Shown here one piece after another: positions 11,365-20,517 of a stretch of 64,000 nt of DNA; the stretch's first letter is position 1, and every line of letters starts with the position of its first letter. Made by a program: the position numbers and the translations under genes. The stretch comes from Blumeriella jaapii (Eukaryota; Ascomycota; Leotiomycetes; Helotiales; Drepanopezizaceae): contig VWND01000076.1 of the NCBI GenBank assembly GCA_009599575.1, forward strand, positions 682,001 to 746,000, written 5' to 3'. The notes beneath the pieces are model-generated. The model searched no databases. It was not told the origin of the DNA and saw only the letters and a list, made by a program, of their open reading frames with translations.

Positions 11365-13000
11365 AATGGATCCAGCAACGTCTTCCGAAGAGGCTTTAAA
11401 TAGGCACATTGCGCTTTGCTGCGAAATCTACAAAACAGATAACAAACTAGACCCACCTCACGAGCTACTACAGACTATTCGAGAAAACTTTAAAAAATAA
11501 ACCCCCGATACGTTTGCAAAACCTAATTCCCGAGCTTGGAAAAAATTCCGCGAAACCTGCTTAATCGCAGGCCTTCCTATAAGACCTATAGCAGAAACCT
11601 CATACGCGGCAGTGATTCAAGCTCGATTAAAGTCAAATAAAATCGAATAAACCCCTGCTCTGCAGAAAAAGAAAATTCGGTTGCGCATCAAATACGACGA
11701 AATATTCCGAAAGTATAGTCGCAAAATCAAAGAACCAAATGGGCCATCATCTGACAAAGCAAAAAAAGATTCCGATACTTCTGCACAGCCGGTAAGATCT
11801 CAATATAACCCCAAAAACCAAAACCCTAAAAGTACCGGTCGCAATAACCCATATGGCTCGTACGACCCACAACGCAACATCGAAATCAAAGAGTTCTCTC
11901 AACACCAACCCGAACACCAACGAAAGTACCGCATATACGTTCGACCAAAGCAGTTCTACCCAAAGCTGCAATTCCCGGCCCCACCTCATACGCAAGTTCC
12001 CGACTATTCTCGTCAAATTGAAAATATTTCCAAGGTTTACAATAATAAAAAAAAAAAAATATAAAAATGCGGAATACGAAATTCTGAACGACAAATTAAA
12101 TATTTTCTATAAAAATTATTCAAAACTTGGAATCCAGCAAAAAAACGAAATTGGCTACGCAATTGTTTTTCTCACTCATGCTAAAAAACGACGCCCACGA
12201 CTTCTACATAACTAAGTTGTACGGCCAAAACTACGAGTTTTGGACTATAATTGCCCTGATGAAAAAACAGTTCGAAATCCCCGAATCCGCCCAGAAATAC
12301 CTCGAAAAATAACGATCCATAAATTTATCTCGTATAGCTTCCATGCCTGAAAACGCTACCAAAACCAAATCCGAATATCTCTCAATCATAGCCAAAAAGC
12401 TGATAATAATTCAGCGCAACTTAACCCCCGAATATCATACAAACAAAGCACTTCGCGACGTATTAATAAGTGCAATCAAAGATGTGCCAAAATGCGCGTA
12501 TGCGCAGTACAACCCAGCAGAGTCCTCTACTGCTCTCCTAACACAATTAAAAAGTTCCATATCGGTTATTTCAAAACTAAACCCAACCTCCGGAGCCTAC
12601 TCATACCAGACCGGCATCTTTCAAAACAAAAACGAAAACACCGGTAATACATAAAAAAACCCATCGGGCGCATATTACACCGATCGCAAATATAAAAGCA
12701 ATAAAAAAAACAAAAGTCGAAAAGGTTCATACCGAGAAAGATACAAGGCCCCTTTCCGTAGCAACCCGAAAAAAACCGGCCCAAACCGTGAAAAGCTCTG
12801 CTATATATGCAAAAAGCCAAACCATTGGTCCACTCAACATACGCCAAAAAAGCGAAAGGCAGCCTACGAAGCCTGGAAACACGAATCTCACCACTTCACA
12901 AGCGTTGACCACACTCCTGCCGAATATCGCCAGTTTTTAACTGAAATTGAAAGCGAAAGCGTATCGGAAGCCAGCGAAAAACGTAAAAATTAACAATCAA
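11365..13000 (+). pseudogene. copia gag remnant with zinc knuckle
   Basis: This region reads as Gag in broken pieces. An N-terminal part starts near 11367 (MDPATSSEEALNRHIALCC) and is interrupted by stops near 11498 and 11648. A central part (KLYGQNYEFWTIIALMKKQFEIP) lies near 12211-12290, and the piece at 12343-12654 follows. A zinc-knuckle-like CYICKKPNHWSTQH lies near 12800, with His where fungal copia elements usually have the third ligand Cys. Lysine is strongly over-represented, as expected if Glu and Gly codons became Lys through G-to-A change. Gag would package the RNA genome in virus-like particles. This copy is dead. Confidence 0.75.
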
Positions 13001-13017
13001 CGGCCGCAACCCAATTC

Positions 13018-13899
13018 ACAACTGAATTAAAAGCAATTAACGGCCAACAATTAATAAATAATCTACGTAATTACGCTACGTATCACGCGTATACGAATGA
13101 AAACCCATATTCACCCCCCCCGACCATTATCCCCCTCGACCAATTTGTATTCGAACGCTACTCCTCCTACAAATTTCAAAGTTTCATCCCAGATACAAAA
13201 GCAGCGAAAGTCTCTACTGCAGGAAAGCGACAAGCCGAAGCTTTGCAAAAGTTGCTTCCTACCCCTTTGCATATAAATCGATCTGAAAGCAAAGTCAAAA
13301 TCAAATTTGGCGACAACACAACGAAAATTACCGGTTCCATAAATATAACAACACCGCTAGGATTAATCACCTTTCACCTAGTCAACGTGGATACGCCATT
13401 TTTAATCTCTCTCCAGGATCTCGATCGTTTAAAAATGTATTATAACAACCTGTCCGATATCCTTATTCAAGGCCAAAGAAAAATCCCAGTTATTCGCAAA
13501 TAGGGCCATCCGTTCTTGATATTGCACACGAAAGAAGCTATTTTGGCCCATTTAACAACTACAGAATTACGTCAAATACATCGCCGATTCGAACATCCTT
13601 CCGCAGCGCGCCTTGCAAAAGTGCTTAATTTATCCGGCCACGAAAACGTTTCTCTTAAGGCCTTAAAAACAATTGAAAAGTTCTGTCACCAATGCCAAAT
13701 GCACGGCGCAAGCCCTGGCAAATACAAATTTACCTTAAAAAACGACCAAAAATTCAACTATTCTATCATTGTTAATATAATATACCTGAATAAAAGCCCA
13801 GTATTACACGTTATCGATTCTGCAACCTCATTCAATTCGGCAGCGTTTCTCAAAAATATAACCGCACTTGAAACTTTCAATCAATTGCGGAAATGCTAG
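13018..13899 (+). pseudogene. copia protease and integrase N-terminal remnant
   Basis: Two open pieces (the first ending 13503, the second 13516-13899) cover the aspartic protease and the GAG-pre-integrase/integrase start. The protease core near 13190 reads DTKAAKVST where copia proteases have DTGA, which removes the catalytic loop glycine. The integrase HHCC zinc finger is visible: IHRRFEHPSAARL supplies the histidines and FCHQCQMHG the cysteines. The integrase catalytic core follows (VLHVIDSATSF, near 13800), with the first catalytic Asp visible. In-frame stops separate the pieces, and the frame breaks at 13897. Confidence 0.75.
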
Positions 13900-15804
13900 A
13901 TGAATACGTATCTAAAACCTCCCGACATCATTATACACGATCCAAGTACCAATTTTAACGCAAAAGAGTTCAAAAAACTGGCAAAAGCAATATCAATCAC
14001 CATCAAGCAAATGCCCACCGAAGCACACAACAATATAGAAAAAGTTAAGCGCTACCATCACACGCTGCGACGTATTTATAAGATTATTACAGCTAAAACT
14101 CAAAGAAAAACCGATACCTCCAAAAAACAACGCTTGCAAATAGCCCTGAAAGCTATCAACGATACAGCCGGTCCAACAGGTCTTGTTCCAACTTTACTTA
14201 TATTCGGCGCTTACCCCCGCATTCACGAAAATAACCCCCCTTCTGCAAACACTGCAAAGCGAAAGAAAGCTGTACGCAAAAAAAATAGCGGAAGTCCGCC
14301 GATTGCAAGCAATTCGCCAAATGCAAAATACACTTCACACGCGCAATGGCCCGAATACACTCGAAACGCTAAACCTGCCTCTCCAATCGCAAGTTCGTAT
14401 ATAGCGCGAAAAAATAAGCAACGAAAAAGCTCAATAGAAAAGCCCTTACACCCTTCTCTCTCCGCAATTAAAAAACAAACGTACACCGTTCAAATCAAAA
14501 AGAAAACAGTCCAATTGAAAATAACAGTTGTAAAACCATACAATCAGAAACCTTCGGAAAACGACGAACCGGAACCTGATAAAAAAAAACCCCAAAACGC
14601 CCTTCCGAGCGCACAAAATCAGGAAAACCCCCCAAAACCCCCAAACGGCGAACCAGCAAACGGCGAACCAGCAGAACCACGTCGTACAGGCCGAACAAAA
14701 AGAGCCCCACGCAGATACGACGATATATGCTTTGAGCAGCTGATTACTAAAACCTCTTGCGAAAAGCTCAGTACGTTTCTAACGCACAAAAAAAAATCAG
14801 ACCGGAAGCTTTCAGCCAAATTGCGCGCTTCTGGAATAATTACAACGGAAAGCGAAGCGTTTAAAAACTCCCAACGTCGTAAAATCGAAGATTTACTAGC
14901 TACAAAAGTATTCGAATTCATACAGTACGATCCAGTCCAACACAATGGCGTGCGAATCTTCGGATCACGTTTAATAAATAAAATAAAAGCGAAAAAGACC
15001 CCCACCCCGTTCGAAAAGTCAAAGCTTGTGATACAAACCTTCCTGGACCAAGGCAAAAAAGTCATATTAACGCAATCACCCACAATTCAGCGTTCGAGCC
15101 AAAGATTGATCACTGCCCTGGCCCCTTCGCTGCTGCAACGAAAAATACACCTGTATTTACGAAACATCACCCAGGCTTACACACAAAGTAAACAACCGCT
15201 AAACCGGCTAATCCTAGCAAAACTACCAAAGGAAATGGCCCACCTGTACCCCGAAAGCACGATTATGCGAATCAAAAAAGCGTTATATAAAATTCCAAAA
15301 GCAAAAAACATTTTAATAGACAACATATTACACTCACCACAAGAAAAAGCTATCGGCCGTTACGTCAACTTACGATCCCTGCCTGCTGATTACTACTGGA
15401 AAAAAAAAAACGCCTTTGGGCTAATTAAAATGCAAACGGACGATACATACTTCCTTAGTAACGAACGTTTTGTTGCAAAAAAAAAAGCTAAACTGGAAAA
15501 AGCCAAATTAACGGCAAAACCAATAAATAAGCTTACAACTTCGCACAATCTAGCTTTCAACGGATGCGTCCTGACCCTGAAAAGCGACTACATAACCCTT
15601 ACACAAAAAAACCAAAGCAAAAATCTAAAACTTGTTTCAGACAACCCAAACACCCAAATGCAAAAATACGCCAGCCAAAAAGCTCTAAAAGCTTACATTG
15701 CGTCAACTTGCCAACCAAAAACCATATTCGCGTTGTCTACGGCTGCGCAATTCAAAAACCCAAACCAAAAAAAGATTGTCGAGCTAAACAAACGAATAAA
15801 ATAA
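13900..15804 (+). pseudogene. copia integrase C-terminal and reverse transcriptase remnant
   Basis: This is the longest open piece, 634 codons. It starts in the integrase core, crosses a Lys/Pro-rich linker and enters the reverse transcriptase near 14880 (VFEFIQYDPVQHNGVRIFGS). The RT palm motif is seen as LIKMQTDDTYFL near 15420-15450; the DD pair of the YVDD-type motif is retained in the QTDD form found in some fungal copia elements. Many positions expected as Gly, Glu or Trp read Lys, Asn or Arg. The length of the open frame despite this is notable, because most changes are missense rather than stops. The first ATG is arbitrary. Confidence 0.75.
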
Positions 15805-15828
15805 ATAATAAACAACCAAGGCCGAAGA

Positions 15829-16413
15829 TTGACCTATATACCCCTCGATCTGAACCGCATAAAATTGTACGTCTTTATAAACGGCTCGTTTGCCAACAAC
15901 GAAGATTTAAATAGCCAGATTGGTTACGTTATCGCTATTAGCAATAAAGACATTTCATTCGAAAACGACGACTTCTTCATGCAAAACAACGTTATACATT
16001 TCAGCTCTACCAAAAGCCGACGTATCACAAAAAGCGTATTAGCTAGCGAAATTCTGGGAATAATAGCCGGAGCCGACTTAGCCATTGCGATTGCAACTAC
16101 CCTGGAACAAATCACTCAGCAGCTCAGTCTACCAAAAATTCCATTAATCGTTTGCACAGACTCCTACTCATTGTACGAATGCTTAGTAAAACTTGGAACG
16201 ACAAAGGAAAAAAAGCTCATGGTCGATATTATAGCGCTGCGCCAATCATACGAAAGGCGTGAAATAGCAGAAATTCGCTGGATTAACGGCAAAGATAACC
16301 TGGCGGACGCTATAACGAAAGCAGCCCCAAATAAAGCGTTTACGACGTTTATCGAGAAAAACAAGCTGACGATTAGAATGGAAAGCTGGATAAACAGGAA
16401 AAAAAAGGGCTAA
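15829..16413 (+). pseudogene. copia RNase H domain remnant
   Basis: A 194-codon open frame with the Ty1/copia RNase H layout. The N-terminal segment (LYVFINGSFANNEDLNSQIG) lines up with the first catalytic strand, where Asp is expected but Asn is read. KSRRITKSVLASEIL holds the glutamate helix, LIVCTDSYSLYECL the third carboxylate, and the C-terminal WINGKDNLADAITK block is conserved. The Asp-to-Asn reading again fits G-to-A. It is probably the end of the former Gag-Pol frame; the separation from the RT piece is due to a stop. Not functional by itself. Confidence 0.75.
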
Positions 16414-16492
16414 CTTAGAAGGCTAACTTGCAATTGCGTTCAAACACGTTGCAAGCCAGAAACGCATTCTACTGAAAAAAGAAAACTGCCAG

Positions 16493-16687
16493 TATAAAAA
16501 TACCCATAAGGGTCACGTAGGATCAGATGATGCGGGATCACAGTTGTAAATGCGCAGCGCTAGCGCCCGCTAGCGCTCGCACATCTACCCCATATTCTCA
16601 CACCAGCTAGACCCAGTAGAATGCATACAGTTTCAACCCGATTTACTACGACTAGTCGTATCTGTATCACCACCTGTGATACCAACA
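16493..16687 (+). repeat. 3' LTR of the copia element (195 bp)
   Basis: Same length as the 5' LTR. Its first two bases read TA where the 5' copy has TG, again G to A. Seven of the nine LTR differences carry A in this copy. The central palindrome (16556-16577) is unchanged. Confidence 0.92.
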
Positions 16688-16692
16688 ATAAC
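16688..16692. repeat. Target-site duplication, 3' copy (ataac)
   Basis: Matches gtaac at 10685-10689 at four of five bases. The mismatch is G to A on the plus strand. Confidence 0.55.
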
Positions 16693-16715
16693 AGCAAGAC
16701 GGAACAGAAGTTTCA

Positions 16716-16920
16716 TGTTACATAAATACAGGTATGCATAACGCATGCTTACCTGATACTTAGAAAGAACTATGATAACGAGGTGACCACAAGTCATCAA
16801 CGTCATCATCCATATTCGAAGGCTCGCACCTTCCATAGTATTAGAACATCCATAACTACATAAACAGCCTTTAGGGCACCAAGAATGAAACATCTTTGAC
16901 TTCCTCTTCTTGCGTTACCA
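16716..16920. repeat. 205 bp LTR-like direct repeat, left copy
   Basis: It begins TGTTAC, ends GTTACCA and matches 18339-18543 over its length with many substitutions and small indels. The longest identical core is ggctcgcaccttccatag. TG...CA ends and equal lengths suggest an old LTR pair. No clear target-site duplication was found. Confidence 0.65.
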
Positions 16921-17022
16921 TTTCAGCTTACCAATAAACCTTTCGAGATAAGCAGCACTCTAGGTTGGGCCGTACATGAGTCCTTGCACATTTTCATCTG
17001 GCATTGCATGTTCCAAATCTAT

Positions 17023-17709
17023 TTACGAAGACAACTTCCCATCAGGACAACGCCTCCAGCCATACACCGGTCGGCACTTTGAAAGTTTCCAGCGCTTGAA
17101 TTCGTTCATTTCTTCGTCCGTGACTTCTGGAAGCGGAGCAACATGTACGCCCGGGTGTATAAGCTCCTCCGGTAATTCATCGTGGAACTCCATCATATAC
17201 GGGTTCTCGCAGCTCAGACTCTGATGGGCCATTACTTCAACATCGTAAATTAACAACCAGCAGTAGCTGAAGTGACGGAAGCTTTGTAACCATTTTCGAT
17301 AGGTTGGTGAGGACATTCCCAGGGAGATCGTATGTTGGATCGTGAAACCCATCGCCTGTCGCCATGTATCGTAAACCAGATATCTCCCGCTCTCTAAACG
17401 TGGCGAAGAAGTGTGCCACATGGTCCTCAAACTCGTTGTCAAGATACGGAGTATCAATGGCAAAATTGAACTGCGTCTTAGCGGGTTGGAAGATAGAGCC
17501 GAAGCACAGAGGTTAACGGTCGATGAGCAGCTTTCGGGATTTCTGGCACAATAATAGGGCTGACGGGACTGGAGTTTGTGGTGTGAAGCCTTCCTCTTCG
17601 CTGTGTTCGAATTCGACGATTCGAGGTACGCAGCTTACTTCTCATATCATACATCGGAATTCAAATGGTAGTTGTGTAAAGACGGTAAATGAATTGAGGG
17701 GCGACATGT
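17023..17709 (-). pseudogene. 2EXR-domain pseudogene
   Basis: On the minus strand a 2EXR-type protein can be followed from an ATG near 17709 (FTVFTQLPFEFRCMI). A TGA then falls where the motif usually has Trp, and a second stop (TAA) follows DR about 45 codons later. The frame continues through FGSIFQPAKTQFNFAIDTPY and ATGDGFHDPTYDLPG, then shifts frame near 17240 into the C-terminal block HDELPEELIHPGVHV and RPVYGWRRCPDGKL, which ends at 17023. Two stops and a frameshift make it a pseudogene. The intact 2EXR gene at 19304 is a family relative. It lies between two 205 bp LTR-like repeats. Confidence 0.65.
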
Positions 17710-18058
17710 TAATAGAGGGGGTATGCAGCTCCGCGGATATTTTGCCTGGTTCTTAGATGTTCTGTTATAGTCAAGTTTGACTATCAATCTCCTTTATTTT
17801 CAGGTTGATTGTGTATCGCGGGAGTAAAAAAGTCGCCTTCGTTTTACGGAGGTAGGCGATTACCCACGCCGCAATTTTACAGCTGGTACTACACTAATGA
17901 TCATTGGCACATGAAATTGGGCGAAAAGGTTTTGAGCTACCATAAAATTCGGAGTAGCTGCTGGACGTGGAAGCTTTTGGTTGACGTCGTTGTTTTTATT
18001 TGAGTCGCGTCACTGACGAGCATTTATTGCCGCGATTCACCGCCTTTTGCAGCCTACA
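17710..18058. other. AT-rich spacer within the decayed repeat unit
   Basis: About 350 bp between the 2EXR pseudogene and the gag-like fragment. No coding or structural feature was recognised. Confidence 0.4.
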
Positions 18059-18337
18059 TTACCCAAATACAGATCCGTTATCTAGCGCACAGTCAATGAC
18101 TTCCTGCTTCTCAGCTTCAGTGCTTTTCAATCTGTTCGCCAGGATACTTTTCATTTTTTGGTTGGATCTGAACAGCTTCGAGGGTTCACCCTTCAGCAAG
18201 ATGGCTATTGCGCGCAGGTATAATGACGGTTTAGGGTTGGGGAACTCTGGTATCTCGAAGTCGTAGTCTAGTCTGTCCAACCACTCTTTTGCCGATATAT
18301 CTTTTGTAAAATTACTCGACCTGTCGAACTTGGGCAT
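18059..18337 (-). pseudogene. gag-like fragment of a second LTR element
   Basis: A 92-codon open frame on the minus strand starts two bases inside the right 205 bp repeat (ATG at 18337). MPKFDRSSNFTKDISAKEWL followed by DRLDYDFEIPEF resembles the start of fungal retrotransposon Gag proteins, in which a short lead is followed by a W-L-x-x-L helix. The rest is charged and helical (LLKGEPSKLFRSNQKM). It ends at a stop without reaching a zinc knuckle, so it is a fragment. The position right after the repeat supports the repeat being an LTR of a minus-strand element, although a normal leader and primer binding site are missing. Confidence 0.45.
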
Positions 18338-18338
18338 G

Positions 18339-18543
18339 TGTTACACAATTACGGGTATGTATAAAACATCCCAAGAATATACAGGAATAACTATGATGAC
18401 GACATGACTACAAGTCATTACCGTCATCATTCATAATCAGAAGGCTCGCACCTTCCATAGCATTAGAACATTCATACTACATAAACAGCCCTTACGGCAC
18501 AAACAATGAATCATCTTTGACTTCACCTTTCTCTGTTACAGCA
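18339..18543. repeat. 205 bp LTR-like direct repeat, right copy
   Basis: It begins TGTTAC, ends GTTACAGCA and pairs with 16716-16920. In the minus orientation it would be the 5' LTR of the element whose gag-like fragment ends at 18059. Confidence 0.65.
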
Positions 18544-19303
18544 TGGTTGAGGCCGACATAATAAGGGCGGATATAGTGGGTGATAGTATGAATAATTTGA
18601 ATTGTGATAATAAATGCTTTTTTTTTTGGTTATGTTGATCTTTTTTCTGTGTTATTTCGTATGATGGAAATCGATATTTTTGCGTCCAGGTCTTTTGCAG
18701 CTGCTGACACCAGCCTTTTCGATTCTCCTTTTGTTGTTGTTGTGATTAATCTTCTTTTTCCGAATACACGTAAGATCTTTTAAAGCGTCTTGAGTAATAA
18801 CGTTGTTATTTTTTTTTTCCTTTTTTCTTTTTTGTTATTTCTAAATGCGAAAACCTTAAATCTTTTCAAATCGTTCTTCTTTCGTACTTTCTCTTCCATG
18901 TAGAGAAGCCCGGTATTCATCCACTTTCTTCCTGTAGAGCTCTCAAAGTGCTTTTCTCCCTGCTTTTTTGTCGTGGGTATTGAGCTAGTTTTTTTCTCTT
19001 TCTTTGGGCTTGGCGAATTGATCTTCGAAACTAAGACGATTGCAGAACCTCTTTTTTCTGTTCTGGGTAGGTCACCAGTCAAGTAGATGGGGTGGTTCTG
19101 GTACTGCAGAAGGGGGATGTATTCTCTAGAAAGGTTTGAGCGCCGAGAATACTTGGCAAGGCTGGTCCGTGCCCACCTCTTGCCTTAGGCCTCAAGGCTA
19201 CACACAACACCACTCACTCGAATCAATTCTCATTGCGGACGAGCCAGAAGACAGTCTGAGATACCGAGACAAAGATCTGAAAATAGTCATCGACAACTTT
19301 ATC
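18544..19303. other. T-rich intergenic region
   Basis: Long T and A runs (for example near 18620, 18800-18840 and 18980) give spurious lysine-rich frames on the minus strand. No gene was recognised. The last part is the promoter of the 2EXR gene. Confidence 0.45.
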
Positions 19304-20047
19304 ATGAGTTCTACCCGTCTTCCCACCACCTTCACTCTATTTCCTGCCCTTCCCTTCGAACTCCGCATCAAAATATACAGTTTCGCTTCTCAAGAACCTC
19401 GGATTGTTACCATCACCTACGGTAGTCAATCAACCAAATACAAGGGCAAAAACATTAGCAGATTCGATGGCTGGAAAACTCCTGATCCAGTCCCAGTGAT
19501 CCTTCATGTCTCTCGAGAGTCAAGGGCAGAAGCTCTGAAATCGTACAAGCCAGCCTTTGGCTCTCACTTCCACCCAGCAAAGATATATTTCGACTTCTCG
19601 AAAGACACGCTACGATTCGGAAATGGGCACGGAGCCGATTATCTCGTCAGAGACACCGAGTGGATCGCAGCTGGGCCATCAACTTACCGGCTGGACCTAT
19701 TTCTTGCTGGCGGGTATTACGGGGGTGATGGTGATGATCATGAAAAGGTCCAGTACATGGTCCTGGACTTGGACGAAGAAGTCTATGACCGCCGATACCT
19801 GTTTTGGAACGAGATCAGGGACTTCACTGCATTGAAGGAGTTGACAATTCTCGCGTGGGAGGAAAAGGACGACGCGGCTAATGATCTCATGCTCACTTAT
19901 TCTTCGACTTTGAAGCATGATATGAAACAGTGGCCGATGTGGGTTGTTCCAAAGACGTTCGTGCGGTCCGCGATTACTGGTACTGAATGGGGAAGCTTGG
20001 TAGTGGAAGACTCAGAAGTGAAGATAAGGTGGGCCTCTGGGAATTGA
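19304..20047 (+). CDS. 2EXR-domain protein of unknown function
   Basis: A single-exon gene of 247 aa. The start at 19304 (MSSTRLPTTFTLFPALPFEL) is chosen because it is the only in-frame ATG before the domain. The N-terminal 2EXR motif is clear: F-x-L-F-P-x-L-P-F-E-L-R-I-K-I-Y followed by PRIVTI. The conserved P-V-I-L-H-V-S-R-E-S-R-A-E-A block comes next, then YFDFSKDTLRF. The C-terminal half contains an acidic patch (GGDGDDHEK) and ends WASGN. These proteins are abundant in Leotiomycetes and have no proven biochemical role. The gene is intact, unlike its relative at 17.0-17.7 kb. A late intron near 20030 (aaggtggg) cannot be excluded and would change only the last residues. Confidence 0.78.
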   Translation: MSSTRLPTTFTLFPALPFELRIKIYSFASQEPRIVTITYGSQSTKYKGKNISRFDGWKTPDPVPVILHVSRESRAEALKSYKPAFGSHFHPAKIYFDFSKDTLRFGNGHGADYLVRDTEWIAAGPSTYRLDLFLAGGYYGGDGDDHEKVQYMVLDLDEEVYDRRYLFWNEIRDFTALKELTILAWEEKDDAANDLMLTYSSTLKHDMKQWPMWVVPKTFVRSAITGTEWGSLVVEDSEVKIRWASGN

Positions 20048-20517
20048 ACGAGGCAGAAACTTACGTCTTGTTGCGTTGTGTGGATGATGCTTTTGACTTG
20101 GATTGTATTCCAAGGAGTAGTTGGGAAGTCTGGCACTTACTGCGGATCCACGGGTCTGTGGATCGCTGGTGCCAAGCGATATGGGACTTGAGGAGGTAAA
20201 TGGGTTGAGGTATCCGAGTTGTTAATGATGCTATCAATGAGTATCGGTTCAGGGCTTGGAAGGACAGAAACAATTTCCTCTCTAGTAGCAAAAACTTGGT
20301 AATCTCGATTTTTCATTTCAATGCTTTTGATAGCGCTTGTTCAAGAAACTCATGTTGGTCTGATGAAAAAATACATACATTTTCAACGGGGATGTGTGTA
20401 AGGAAAATGTGGTGGGTGTTTTCGAGTGTTGATGCAGTTGTTATAAGATCAGACAGAAACTTTACTGGTAGGTTGATTCATCCGATAAATGCCTTATGAT
20501 ACACAGCAACTACCTAC
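20048..20517. other. Convergent intergenic gap
   Basis: These 470 bp lie between the 3' ends of the 2EXR gene and the ABC exporter. No gene, repeat or RNA was recognised. Confidence 0.45.

Larger units (their letters stand above)
10690..16687 (+). mobile_element. Degenerate Ty1/copia LTR retrotransposon
   Basis: The 6.0 kb element is bounded by 195 bp LTRs and a 5 bp duplication. The internal order is gag, protease, integrase, reverse transcriptase, RNase H, which defines Ty1/copia (Pseudoviridae) rather than Ty3. Only pieces of each frame remain open, and stops and frameshifts cut gag and pol. The coding strand is strikingly rich in A, poor in G and retains C. Surviving G residues sit mostly next to C. 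The protease active-site triad reads DTK instead of DTG, consistent with G-to-A change. Purine tracts (gaaaaaagaaaa) lie just before the 3' LTR as a possible polypurine tract. The primer binding site after the 5' LTR is not obvious. The element cannot be autonomous. Confidence 0.93.

Noticed and set aside
18780..19082. 100-codon lysine-rich frame on the minus strand
   Set aside because: It lies in T-rich low-complexity DNA, and its composition follows the T runs. No domain or splice context was seen.
19136..19303. Longer N-terminus for the 2EXR gene
   Set aside because: There is no in-frame ATG before 19304; the longer frame starts at a non-ATG codon.
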